Shown: in pieces, positions 17,542-25,900 of the stretch | How positions within the stretch are numbered: position 1 is the stretch's first letter | How the letters are laid out: every line of letters starts with the position of its first letter | NCBI GenBank assembly: GCA_003161435.1 | Contig: PMOS01000023.1 | Location: 1 to 64,000 of the forward strand | Source: Vulcanimicrobiota bacterium | Lineage (GTDB): Bacteria > Vulcanimicrobiota > Vulcanimicrobiia > Vulcanimicrobiales > Vulcanimicrobiaceae | Length of the DNA: 64,000 bases | Direction: 5' to 3' | The notes under the pieces: generated by a model | What the model was told of the DNA's origin: nothing | Databases searched by the model: none | Seen by the model: the letters and a program-made list of their open reading frames with translations, nothing else | Program-made: the position numbers and the translations under genes

Positions 17542-19353
17542 CTAAGGGATGCCGAGCTGCTCGCAGATCAGCACGGCGGCTTGGGCGCGCGTCATCGAGC
17601 CGGCGGGCCAGTTGAAGGTGTGGTTCAGCCGCTCGTTTATCGCTTCGCGGCTGGCTTGCGGGAAGTCGCCGTTCGGGTCGAAGTTGCGCGTCGTGCCGTC
17701 GCCTTCGAACGTGCCGCGAGCACCGAGCAGCTGAATCGCCGTGTAGGCTTGCGCGCCGTCCTCGAACTTTACGTCGTCCCACCAGAAGATCGGCGTACCG
17801 CGCGCCAACAGTCGCGACTGGTACGCGGTGACGCGCGGGGCGTCGCTCCAGACCTCGCCGGGCGCAACGCTCTGCGTCGTGCAGTAGGCCGCGAACACGC
17901 CGGCCGCTTCGCCGATCGCCCACTCGACCGGGTGAACGCGGTAGGCGCCGGAGGTGAGATGCGTCGCGCCGAGGTTCTTGCAGCCCACGACGAAGTTGCT
18001 CAACTCCGCCGGTACGAGCGAACCCAGCGGCACCTGGAACGGCGCGGTCTTGATGCCGTGCCACGGCGTTCCGATGTTGGGCTTGAATGCGTCGGCCGCA
18101 TTGCCGTCAGGATAATACCCTTGATGGACGTCGGCGGCATACCAGCCGATCCCGCAACTGTCGGGAAAATTCTTGGCGCGCGGCCCGTCGAAAATCGCGG
18201 CGTCGATGTCTTGCTGAACGACGCGCACGCGTGGGTTCGCCAAACGGCGTGACTCGCGAATGTACGCGACCGGCGCCGTGCCGTCGGCGGTACCGAACGC
18301 CGCGGTGTCGATCATCAGGTTCGGGTAGCCCGTCCCGTTGCCGTCGTCGCGCGGCACGTCGTTCTGCAAATAGTACACGTAAGCGATCGAGACGGCGCGC
18401 GCTCCTTCGACGACCTGCGCGTCGGCGGCGGCGGAGTGCGGATTGGTCGGAATCGTAGCCTCGACATAGTCGTTGGCGCCGACGTTGAGCGTCGTGCGCG
18501 GAGCCCGGCCGTCATTGAAGTTCTCGGGGTCGATGAACTGGCGATAGTTGAACAGCGTGTCGCTGAGCTGGCCGGGATTGTAGACGCGCGTGATGTCGCC
18601 GTCGCCGCCCTTCTTGATGCGATCGAAGCCTTGGCGCTGGCGCAGGTCGTCGTAGTTCGCCGGCTTGGGGATACGATGGTCTTCGCCCGGTGGCCGCCAC
18701 TCGACCGCGATCGGCACCGTGAACGGCTGGATCCACTCGGGATGCGCGGAGCCTTCGGCTTGCGATTCGCCGGTGTCGCTCCTCGCCTCGCACCCGATTA
18801 CCCATTTGACGCCGCACAGCGGCAGCAGATCGCCGAGATCGGTCGCGTCGACGTAGACCTTCCCGACATAGGTGTCGCCGCCCGCGGTGAAGTTCTGCAC
18901 GGCACCGTTCTGCACGTCGATCGCCGTGACGGTGACGCCGAGCTTCACCTCGACGCCGGCGTTTTGCAGCATCGTGGTGAGTACCGTGCGCACGACTTGC
19001 GGGTCGGCCGCGAACGGATGTCCTCCGGCGGCGAACGGTGGGCCGACTTTGGCAAAGCCGGGATTGAAGTACTCCTGCTGCGTTCCCGCCGCCGAGCGCT
19101 TCCCGGTGTATTCCGCGCGGATCAGATGGCGCAGATCGCGGTACGATTTCGGACTGCCGGTCGTCTCGGTCAGATTGGCGGCGGCCTCGTCCCAGCGCGT
19201 CACGCCTTGCGAAGTGGCCTGGCCGCCCACCCATTGGCTCGCCTCGAGCAGCACGACCTTGACCTTGGAATCCGCCGCCGCCGCGAGCGCAGCTGCCACG
19301 CCGCCGAAGCTGGCGCCGGCGATCACGACGTCGTAATTGTATGTCGCCATCAT
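17542..19353 (-). CDS. FAD-dependent oxidoreductase with SLH-like C-terminus
   Basis: 603 aa (second ATG at 19350 equally possible). Rossmann FAD motif IAGASFGGVAAALAAA near the N-terminus, then VYVDATDLGDLLPLCG, typical of the FAD_oxidored family (PF12831-type). A conserved tail GCKNLGATHLTSGAYRVHPVEW follows. The last 60 or so residues (DFPQASREAINERLNHTF to MTRAQAAVLICEQLG) look like a single S-layer-homology-type motif, seen on some FAD-dependent secreted proteins. No Sec or Tat signal is visible, so export is unclear. Its start lies 74 bp from the end of the ChrA-like pair. Confidence 0.75.
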   Translation of the reverse strand: MMATYNYDVVIAGASFGGVAAALAAAADSKVKVVLLEASQWVGGQATSQGVTRWDEAAANLTETTGSPKSYRDLRHLIRAEYTGKRSAAGTQQEYFNPGFAKVGPPFAAGGHPFAADPQVVRTVLTTMLQNAGVEVKLGVTVTAIDVQNGAVQNFTAGGDTYVGKVYVDATDLGDLLPLCGVKWVIGCEARSDTGESQAEGSAHPEWIQPFTVPIAVEWRPPGEDHRIPKPANYDDLRQRQGFDRIKKGGDGDITRVYNPGQLSDTLFNYRQFIDPENFNDGRAPRTTLNVGANDYVEATIPTNPHSAAADAQVVEGARAVSIAYVYYLQNDVPRDDGNGTGYPNLMIDTAAFGTADGTAPVAYIRESRRLANPRVRVVQQDIDAAIFDGPRAKNFPDSCGIGWYAADVHQGYYPDGNAADAFKPNIGTPWHGIKTAPFQVPLGSLVPAELSNFVVGCKNLGATHLTSGAYRVHPVEWAIGEAAGVFAAYCTTQSVAPGEVWSDAPRVTAYQSRLLARGTPIFWWDDVKFEDGAQAYTAIQLLGARGTFEGDGTTRNFDPNGDFPQASREAINERLNHTFNWPAGSMTRAQAAVLICEQLGIP

Positions 19354-19427
19354 CCACCCCGATCTAAAGAGCGAGATCGTCGAACGTACCCGTAGGCGGC
19401 CCCTTCGCGCGGGTCGAGCGCGAACCT

Positions 19428-19949
19428 TCAGCCGAAAATTGCACCGATTGCCGCCGCCGCGACCAGCCACCACAGCGGGCTGACATCGAAAGCGGTCGCG
19501 AGTACCGCAACGCCGGCGGTGATCGCGACGCCGCCCGCGGCGAAACCGGTCGAGCGCGCAAGGGCAATTCCCGACGCGAAGAACAAGCCGGCGGCGATCG
19601 GCCGCAGCGACGACCGAAGCGCGACGACGAACGGCGTGTCGGCGCGGCGCTGCAACACGCGCCCGGCGACGATCGTCATGATCGACGAAGGCGTGAGGAA
19701 CGCGACCAGCGCGACGCACGCGCCGAGCCAGCCGGCGACCTGCCAGCCGATCAGCGGAACGATCAGCACGTTCGGTCCCGGCGCGAACTGCGCGACCGCG
19801 ACGAGCTCGGTGAAGCCACGATCGGTGAGCCAGTGCATCTGGGTGACTGCATCGGCGTGGATCTGCGGGTATGTCGCGCTTCCGCCGCCGACCGCGACAA
19901 ACGAGAGCAGCGCGAAGCGCCACGCCAACGCGGTGAGCACACCGTTCAT
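19428..19949 (-). CDS. chromate transporter, short-chain ChrA half (second)
   Basis: 173 aa, ATG at 19949 overlapping the stop of the partner gene by ATGA. CHR-domain features: FVAVGGGSATYPQIHADAV near the N-terminus and VAVAQFAPGPNVLIVPLIGW; about 5-6 membrane segments. Short-chain CHR proteins work as pairs in which each gene encodes one half of a long-chain ChrA. They export chromate or another oxyanion by proton motive force; the actual substrate is unproven. Confidence 0.8.
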   Translation of the reverse strand: MNGVLTALAWRFALLSFVAVGGGSATYPQIHADAVTQMHWLTDRGFTELVAVAQFAPGPNVLIVPLIGWQVAGWLGACVALVAFLTPSSIMTIVAGRVLQRRADTPFVVALRSSLRPIAAGLFFASGIALARSTGFAAGGVAITAGVAVLATAFDVSPLWWLVAAAAIGAIFG

Positions 19950-20488
19950 CGCGCCGGCCTTGCGCGCAATAAGAGCATCGCGACCGGCACCGCGATCAGC
20001 ACCGCGACGACCAGCGGAACGTGCGCGACGTCGATCGCGATCACGATTGCAGCGACGAGCACCAGCAAGAGCGGGGCGCCGGTGAGGCGCTGCGCGATCC
20101 GCGCGCCCGATGCGATGACGAGCCCTGCCGCGGCCGAGACGACGGCGGACTCGACCGCGGCGACCCGCGGGAAGTGGCTGATCTTGCCGATCCCGATCGC
20201 GATCAAGATCGCGAGAACCGTTGACGGCACCGCGAAGCCGACCATCGCGCAGAGCGCACCCCACAGCCCCGCCGCGCGGTCACCGAGCATCAGCGCGAGG
20301 TTACCGGTGTTCGGCCCCGGCAGCGCCTGACACAGCGCAGCCAGCTCCACGAACTCATCCTCCGTCATCCAGCGCCGATCGCACACGAGAAAATGTCGCG
20401 CCTGCCCGCCGACGCCGCCGAACCCCTGCAGCGAAAGTTGCGCGAAGCCGACGAGGAGCTGTAGCGACGTCGGCTTCACGGTTTCCAT
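19946..20488 (-). CDS. chromate transporter, short-chain ChrA half (first)
   Basis: 180 aa from the ATG at 20488 (METVKPTSLQLLVGFAQLSL). CHR motifs: LQGFGGVGGQARHFL, MTEDEFVELAALCQALPGPNTGN, then membrane helices. It forms a translationally coupled pair with the 173-aa half downstream, the expected arrangement for heterodimeric short-chain chromate transporters. Upstream lies a divergent small membrane protein gene. Confidence 0.8.
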   Translation of the reverse strand: METVKPTSLQLLVGFAQLSLQGFGGVGGQARHFLVCDRRWMTEDEFVELAALCQALPGPNTGNLALMLGDRAAGLWGALCAMVGFAVPSTVLAILIAIGIGKISHFPRVAAVESAVVSAAAGLVIASGARIAQRLTGAPLLLVLVAAIVIAIDVAHVPLVVAVLIAVPVAMLLLRARPAR

Positions 20489-20633
20489 CGCGGCGCAGCT
20501 TCGGAACGCGCCGCACGGGTTCCGGTCAACGCCGACACGAAGTCCGCCGAGTGATCTCCGAACGGCAGCTCGTCCGCGTAACGATCGTCGAGCGGAGCCG
20601 AGATCACAACAAGCAAAGATAAGGGGGTTATCC

Positions 20634-20807
20634 GTGCTCGGAATGTTCTCGCCGATCGAGATCCTCGCCGTCCTCGTCGTCGGACTCATTCTGATAACCG
20701 TAGTCATCGGCGGCGGAGGCATCATGGTCTACATGATCATGCGGAAGGCCGCCCAAGACGGCGCCCGCGCCGCCGCCCGACCCGCCGAACGGCAACCTCC
20801 AGAGTAG
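20634..20807 (+). CDS. 57-aa single-pass membrane protein
   Basis: GTG at 20634 behind a strong ribosome site (AAGGGGGT, six bases away), TAG at 20805-20807. After FSPIEI comes one long membrane helix (ILAVLVVGLILITVVIGGG), then VYMIMRKAAQDGAR and a basic Ala/Pro-rich cytoplasmic tail. It resembles small membrane components of the TatA-like or phage-shock size class, without the TatA signature. Divergent from the ChrA pair. Function unknown, but the ribosome site and clean helix make it convincing. Confidence 0.65.
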   Translation: MLGMFSPIEILAVLVVGLILITVVIGGGGIMVYMIMRKAAQDGARAAARPAERQPPE

Positions 20808-20840
20808 GCGAGAAGATACCATCTCCCGACCACATTGTCG

Positions 20841-20868
20841 TAGTCATTTGACTACGGGTTGGTAGTCA
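20841..20868. repeat. palindrome TAGTCATTTGACTA plus half-site, distal end of TA locus
   Basis: TAGTCATTTGACTA (20841-20854) is a near-perfect palindrome that differs in only two spacer bases from the operator inside the promoter of this locus at 21798-21811. A further half-site TAGTCA follows at 20863-20868. It lies in the gap between the small membrane protein gene and the 3' end of the nucleotidyltransferase-like gene. Either a second repressor-binding site or a boundary repeat of a mobile module. Confidence 0.55.
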
Positions 20869-20891
20869 AAGATCGAATGCGACAGGCGAAC

Positions 20892-21449
20892 CTATGCTTC
20901 GTGCAAGGCCTTGAAGAATGCCTCGACGCGGCGACTCTCGTAAGCCGGCGTCTCACGGAGCTCGGTTTCTGCCCACGCGCGAAATGCGTCCAGATCGACG
21001 CGTTCCCGTTGCGCCCTGGCCACAGCTACGGCCTGGGTGAGTCCGGAATAATCGTTCCAGGCGAAATAGTGCATGAAGCGGTCGCGCACCGAGTCCGTCG
21101 GACTGATGACGTGAAGAATCTCGGCGCCGCGTCGCTCGGTCGCCCACGTCGTGACGATGTCACGCCCGATCGCGAGCGGACCGCGCGGAAAATCTACGGT
21201 CCAGACGACGGCGTCGTGGACATAGATTCTTCCGCTCTCTCGGAAACCGAGCGGCGCCATGATCGCGGAAATTTCACGCCGCGGCAGCTCGACGGTCAGC
21301 ACGAAATCGTCGTCGGCTGACATGTAGGCTTCCGGCGCATAGAACGTCGCCGCACTGCCGCCGCAAAGCACGGCCGTAAAATCGGCGGCATCGAACGCCG
21401 TGCATACGACGAAAGCTCCGTCGATAAGGGACGAGCCGCGCTGAATCAT
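20892..21449 (-). CDS. nucleotidyltransferase-fold protein, probable TA partner
   Basis: 185 aa, ATG in an ATGA overlap with the upstream wHTH gene. Residues about 29-52 read CGGSAATFY then SADDDFVLTVELP, which fits the GGS-x(n)-DxD active-site pattern of minimal nucleotidyltransferases used as toxins (AbiEii/MenT/MNT types). A helical C-terminal half (RFMHYFAWNDYSGL, then VDLDAFRAWAETE) follows. The pairing with a small winged-helix protein and an operator in the shared promoter is typical of a toxin-antitoxin or defence pair; it could instead be a DUF6036-like protein. Convergent with the 57-aa gene. Confidence 0.6.
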   Translation of the reverse strand: MIQRGSSLIDGAFVVCTAFDAADFTAVLCGGSAATFYAPEAYMSADDDFVLTVELPRREISAIMAPLGFRESGRIYVHDAVVWTVDFPRGPLAIGRDIVTTWATERRGAEILHVISPTDSVRDRFMHYFAWNDYSGLTQAVAVARAQRERVDLDAFRAWAETELRETPAYESRRVEAFFKALHEA

Positions 21450-21778
21450 ATCGGTTTGCCCGGTCGACGCGGGCGTTGACGCACGGCGGCTGCAAGCTCG
21501 CGAATCTCGCTGTCGCCTTCGGCGAGCCGTTCAAGAAAGGCGCGTAGCTCGGCGGCAGCGTACCATCGCGGATCCAGTTCGACGAGCCGGGTTCGACCGA
21601 CGAGGCGAGAAGCGACGACACCGAGATCTCCCAGTGCGGTGACCGCGTTTTGCACCGACACGAGGTGCTCACCGAGGAGCGCCGCGATCTGGCGCGGGTA
21701 GGCGGGCTCAACGAGAACCAAGAGCTTCAAGATTCGTTCGCGGAGCCGCGATCCGAAGAGGGCGTCCGGGCGTGTCAT
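21446..21778 (-). CDS. winged-helix regulator, probable antitoxin
   Basis: 110 aa from ATG at 21778. Residues about 10-75 form an ArsR/MarR-like winged helix (LRERILKLLVLVEPAYPRQIAALLG, then VQNAVTALGDLGVV and a wing LVGRTRLVELD). The C-terminal helix (about 76-100) is charged and could bind the partner. It is the first gene of a two-gene operon overlapping the nucleotidyltransferase-like gene by 4 bases. The -10 box ends only ten bases before its ATG, so the transcript is almost leaderless and no ribosome site is seen. It probably represses its own promoter through the palindrome at 21798-21811. Confidence 0.7.
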   Translation of the reverse strand: MTRPDALFGSRLRERILKLLVLVEPAYPRQIAALLGEHLVSVQNAVTALGDLGVVASRLVGRTRLVELDPRWYAAAELRAFLERLAEGDSEIRELAAAVRQRPRRPGKPI

Positions 21779-21784
21779 GATATC

Positions 21785-21817
21785 GACTATTTTAACATAG
21801 TCATACGACTACCTCAA
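21785..21817 (-). promoter_or_regulatory. promoter with embedded operator of the TA-like pair
   Basis: On the minus strand: -35 TTGAGG (21817-21812), 17-bp spacer, -10 TAAAAT (21794-21789). The spacer contains the palindrome TAGTCGTATGACTA (21798-21811), and a second inverted repeat GACTAT-N6-ATAGTC (21785-21802) covers the -10. A dimeric repressor bound here would block RNA polymerase. Confidence 0.65.
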
Positions 21818-21904
21818 CACAGTCGGTAGCCTAGGGCCATGGGTCAGCACTATCCTCATCCAACCGGTTTCGTACCCCGAGGAAGGGTCGCCGCCCAATA
21901 CACT

Positions 21905-21933
21905 TTGCGTTTTGGGCTTGGGGCGGCTATAAT
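21905..21933 (+). promoter_or_regulatory. sigma70-type promoter of the RES/Xre pair
   Basis: -35 TTGCGT (21905-21910), 17-bp spacer, consensus -10 TATAAT (21928-21933), then a short leader carrying AAGGAG before the ATG at 21954. The octamer TTGGGCTT occurs twice around the -10 and could be an operator. Confidence 0.7.
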
Positions 21934-21953
21934 TGGGCTTAAGGAGACGAACC

Positions 21954-22340
21954 ATGCCCGCCTGGACGCTGCCGCTATTTGAAATCCGGGTCCCGAAGAA
22001 CCCAGGGGCTTTGACCGATCTTGTCCCTCTCCTCAGTCGGTTAGAGGCCGCCTTTGGGACGCGCCGCGTAGCCGAGCTTCTCGGTGTCGGCGCCGGCACG
22101 ATCTCAAACTGGAAGAAGCGTCGCCACGAAATCAGCTCGGAATACGCTGACCGCTTGATGGCTCTCCACGACGTACTCATGCGCGCGCTGCGCGTGTACC
22201 AACCCCAGGTAGCGATGGACTGGCTCGTCGGCAACGAGCCCTTCCTCAACGGCGCGCGTCCGATCGACGTACTCGTCTCGCGAGGCTCCGCGCCCCTGAT
22301 CGACGCGTTGGCAGCGATCGAGGCTGCCGCCTACGCGTGA
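21954..22340 (+). CDS. Xre/MbcA/ParS-type antitoxin
   Basis: 128 aa; ATG at 21954 behind AAGGAG. The N-terminal part holds a helix-turn-helix (FGTRRVAELLGVGAGTISNW), and the C-terminal part has the toxin-binding domain typical of MbcA/ParS/Xre antitoxins (WLVGNEPFLNGARPIDVLVS, then a terminal helix). It neutralises the RES toxin encoded next and probably autoregulates the operon. The stop overlaps the toxin GTG. Base composition is less GC-rich than the neighbouring dnaE2. Confidence 0.85.
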   Translation: MPAWTLPLFEIRVPKNPGALTDLVPLLSRLEAAFGTRRVAELLGVGAGTISNWKKRRHEISSEYADRLMALHDVLMRALRVYQPQVAMDWLVGNEPFLNGARPIDVLVSRGSAPLIDALAAIEAAAYA

Positions 22341-22882
22341 AGCTTTACCGCGTGTTTCCGTATGACACGGGCGTTGCTCCGACGGATAAGGGCGGCGCCC
22401 TTTTCATTCCTGAGGCGTCAGGGCTGGGACGAATCGACAACCCGGATCTTTATAGCGTTCTCTACATCGCGTCGACCCCATACGCGGCGATCGCGGAATC
22501 GTTCGGCCGGCTCGCCGTTTGGCGTCCGAGCACGTTCATTCACGGCAGCGGCTTACCTTACGCGGTGGCTACGTACGAGGCTCCCGACGATCTATCGATC
22601 TTCGACCTTGATGAAATCGATGCGCTCCGCTCGATCGGCATCATGCGCCCAACCGACGTCATCACGCGCGATCGCGCCAAGACCCAGGCATGGGCCCGCA
22701 CGGTTTTCGCAATGGAAAAATTTGTCGGCGCTCTCTGGTGGAGCTACTACGATCCCGATTGGCCGGTCATGGGCCTCTGGGATTCTTCGTCACTAACGCC
22801 CATCGTGGTCGACGCTATCACGACGACACACGCGCTCGTCCAAGAGACTGCGACCGCAATCGTCCGGCAGATTACGCCCTAG
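22337..22882 (+). CDS. RES-domain toxin
   Basis: 181 aa, GTG start within the antitoxin stop (GTGA). RES family: conserved N-terminal Arg in LYRVFPYD, the RES-fold stretch DLYSVLYIASTPYAAIAESFG with Tyr and Glu, then LPYAVATYEAPDDLSIFDLD. RES toxins (MbcT, ParT, Res) degrade NAD+ or modify proteins with ADP-ribose, causing growth arrest. It forms a complete RES-Xre module with the 128-aa antitoxin. Back to back with the nucleotidyltransferase/wHTH pair. Confidence 0.85.
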   Translation: MKLYRVFPYDTGVAPTDKGGALFIPEASGLGRIDNPDLYSVLYIASTPYAAIAESFGRLAVWRPSTFIHGSGLPYAVATYEAPDDLSIFDLDEIDALRSIGIMRPTDVITRDRAKTQAWARTVFAMEKFVGALWWSYYDPDWPVMGLWDSSSLTPIVVDAITTTHALVQETATAIVRQITP

Positions 22883-22932
22883 ACGTGCCCGCATGAGCAT
22901 CGGAGATACTTGATCGCGGGAGCCAGGTAAAT

Positions 22933-22954
22933 CGAACACGTGTTCGAGTATACT
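22933..22954 (+). promoter_or_regulatory. LexA (SOS) box and -10 of dnaE2
   Basis: CGAAC-ACGT-GTTCG (22933-22946) is a perfect palindrome matching the Gram-positive/mycobacterial LexA box CGAACnnnnGTTCG. A good -10, TATACT, follows at 22949-22954, so LexA would cover the promoter. The ATG lies nine bases after the -10, implying an extremely short leader. A weak -35 (GGTAAA, 22926-22931) is at the right distance. Confidence 0.8.
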
Positions 22955-22963
22955 GATCCCCCG

Positions 22964-25900
22964 ATGGCTGCGCCCGAGTATGCCGAGCTCCACTGCTGGT
23001 CGAACTTCAGCTTCCTCGAGGGCGCTTCGCACCCCGAGGAGCTGGTCGAGCACGGGCTGCGGCTGGGGCTGCGCGGCATCGCGCTGACCGATCGGGACGG
23101 GCTCTACGGTGCGGTCCGCTTCGCCAAGGCGGCGGTGGGCAGGCCGTTCTCCGCGCTGTGCGGGGCCGAGCTGACCCTCGAAGCCGACGGCGCCGAACCG
23201 ATCAGGGCGAGCCGGCCGGCGCGGCCCGCCAAAGAAGTCCCGACCGACACCCCGCGGCTCGTGCTGATCGCCGCCGACAAGACCGGCTACGGCAACCTCG
23301 CGCGGCTGATCTCCGCCGCCCAGCTGCGCGGGCGCAAGCGCGACGCACGACTGCGCTTAGAAGATCTCGATGGGCGCACCGACGGGCTCGTCGCGCTCTC
23401 CGGCGGCCGCAACGGCTTGGTCGAGAAGGCGCTGCTGCGGCGCGACACCGACGCCGCGGTCGCGCTCGGCGCGCGGTTGCGCGACCTGTTCCCGGGGCGC
23501 TTCTACTTCGAGCTGCAGCATCACGTGCGGCCGGAAGATCCCGCGCTGCTGCGCGCGCTCGTGCGGCTGGCGATGCGGCTCGACGTGCCGTACGTCGCGA
23601 CCAACGGCGTCGCGTACGCCACGCGCGGCGAGGCGCAGGTCGCCGACGTGCTGACCTGCGTGAAGTACACGACGGCGCTGCAGAACGCCGGCAATCTGTT
23701 GCGCCCCAACCACGAGTATCACCTCAAGACGCCGGCGCAGATGGCGCGGCTGTTCGCCGAGTTTCCGCTGGCGATCGCGAACACGCTGGCGGTCGCCGAG
23801 CGCTGCACGTTTCGGCTCGACAAGCTGCACGGTGAATTTCCGCTCTATCCGATCCCGGCCGACGAGATGTCGGCGCAGTCGTACCTGCGCACGCTCGTCT
23901 ACCGTGGCGCGAAGACGCGCTTTCCGCAGCCGCTCGAATCGAAGGTCGAACGCCAGCTCGAGTACGAGCTCGGCATCATCGCGCGGATGCAGCTCGCCGG
24001 TTACTTCCTGGTGGTGTGGGACATCGCCGAAGCCGCGCGCGGGCTCGGCGTCCTCGCGCAAGGCCGCGGCTCGGCGGCCAACTCCGCGGTCTGTTACGCG
24101 CTGGGGATCACCGCCGTCGACCCGATCAAAGGCGAGCTGCTCTTCGAACGCTTTCTGAGCGAGGAGCGCGGCGAGATCCCCGACATCGACATCGACTTCG
24201 CGCACCAAGATCGCGAGAAGGTCATCCAGTACGTCTACGGGCGGTACGGGCGCGAGCACGCGGCGATGACCGCCGAGGTGATCACCTATCGCACGCGATC
24301 CGCGATTCGCGACGTCGGCAAAGCGCTCGGGCTCACGCTGGGCCAAGTCGATCAGATCGTGCGCGAGTACGACGCACGTGAATCGCTCGCCGGCGCGCTC
24401 GGCGCCGCTCACGAGGGCGCGCAGCCGCTACCGAAGTCCGTCGTGAAGCGGCGGGACCTCGACGCCGGCTCGAACGTGTTCTGGTCGCGCGGCGATGACG
24501 CGCCCGCCGCGAAGCCCGGCCGGCCGCTCGTCCCCGGCTTCCAAGACGCCGACGAGCACGGCGCCGGCGACACCGACGCGAACATTCGCGGACCCGTCGG
24601 CGGGCCATTGGGCACGCTCTTGTTGCGGATCTGCCGTCGCATCGACGGCTTCCCGCGCCACATGGGGATCCACAGCGGCGGGATGGTGATCACGCGCTCG
24701 CCGCTGATCGAGGTCGCGCCGGTCGAGTGGGCGACGATGCGCGATCGCACGATCGTTCAGTGGGACAAAGACGATCTCTCCGACCTCGGCTTGATCAAGA
24801 TCGACCTGTTGGGGCTGGGGATGCTCTCGCTGCTGCGCGACACGTTCACGATGTTCAAGCGGTGCTATCCCGATCGGCCGGCGCTGTCGTTGAATGACAT
24901 TCCGGCCGACGACCGCGCGACGTACGAGATGCTGCAGCGCGCCGACTCGATCGGCGTGTTCCAAGTCGAGTCGCGCGCACAGATGTCGATGCTGCCGCGC
25001 CTCAAGCCGGCGTGTTTCTACGACATCGTCATGCAGGTCGCGATCATCCGGCCCGGCCCGATCCAAGGCGACATGATCCATCCGTTTCTGCGCCGCCGCA
25101 ACGGCCAAGAAGAGGTCACGTACCCGCACCCCAAGCTCAAACCGATCCTCGAGCGCACGCTGGGCGTCCCGCTGTTCCAAGAACAAGGGATGCGCATGGC
25201 GATGGAAGCCGCCGGCTTCTCCGCCGGCGAAGCGGACAAGTTGCGCCGCGCGATGGGACACAAACGCTCGCGCGAGCGGATGGCCGAGCTCTACCCGCGG
25301 CTGATGAGCGGAATGGTGAGCAACGGCATCCCGCGCGAAGACGCCGAGCGGCTGTACCACATGCTGGAAGGCTTTGCCGACTACGGGTTCCCCGAGTCGC
25401 ACGCCGCCTCGTTCGCGCTGCTCGCCTACGCGTCGGCGTACGTGAAGTGCCACGAGCCGGCGATCTTCTGCGCGGCGATCCTCAACGTGCAGCCGATGGG
25501 CTTCTACTCCACCGAGGTGTTGGTCAACGACGCGCGCCGGCATGGCGTCATGGTGCGCCCGATCGCCGTCAACGCGAGCGAGTGGTGGAGCTTCGTCGAT
25601 GGCGACGGCGCGCTGCGGCTGGGCTTTCACCTCATCCGTGGGTTGGGCGACGCGCAGCGCGACCGCCTCGAACGCGGGCTCGACGGCGGTGCGTTCACGG
25701 ACTTGCTCGACTTCGCGCGGCGGACGTCGCTCGAACGCGACGCACTCGAGAACCTCGCCGCGGCCGGCGCCTTCGCGCAGTGGTATCCCACCCGCCGCGA
25801 GGCGATGTGGGCGCTGCGCGGATTGGACGAACGCGAAGCGCGCGGCGAGCTCGGCCGCGCGATGGAGATCGTGAACGAGCCCGCGGTCGCGTTGCGCGCC

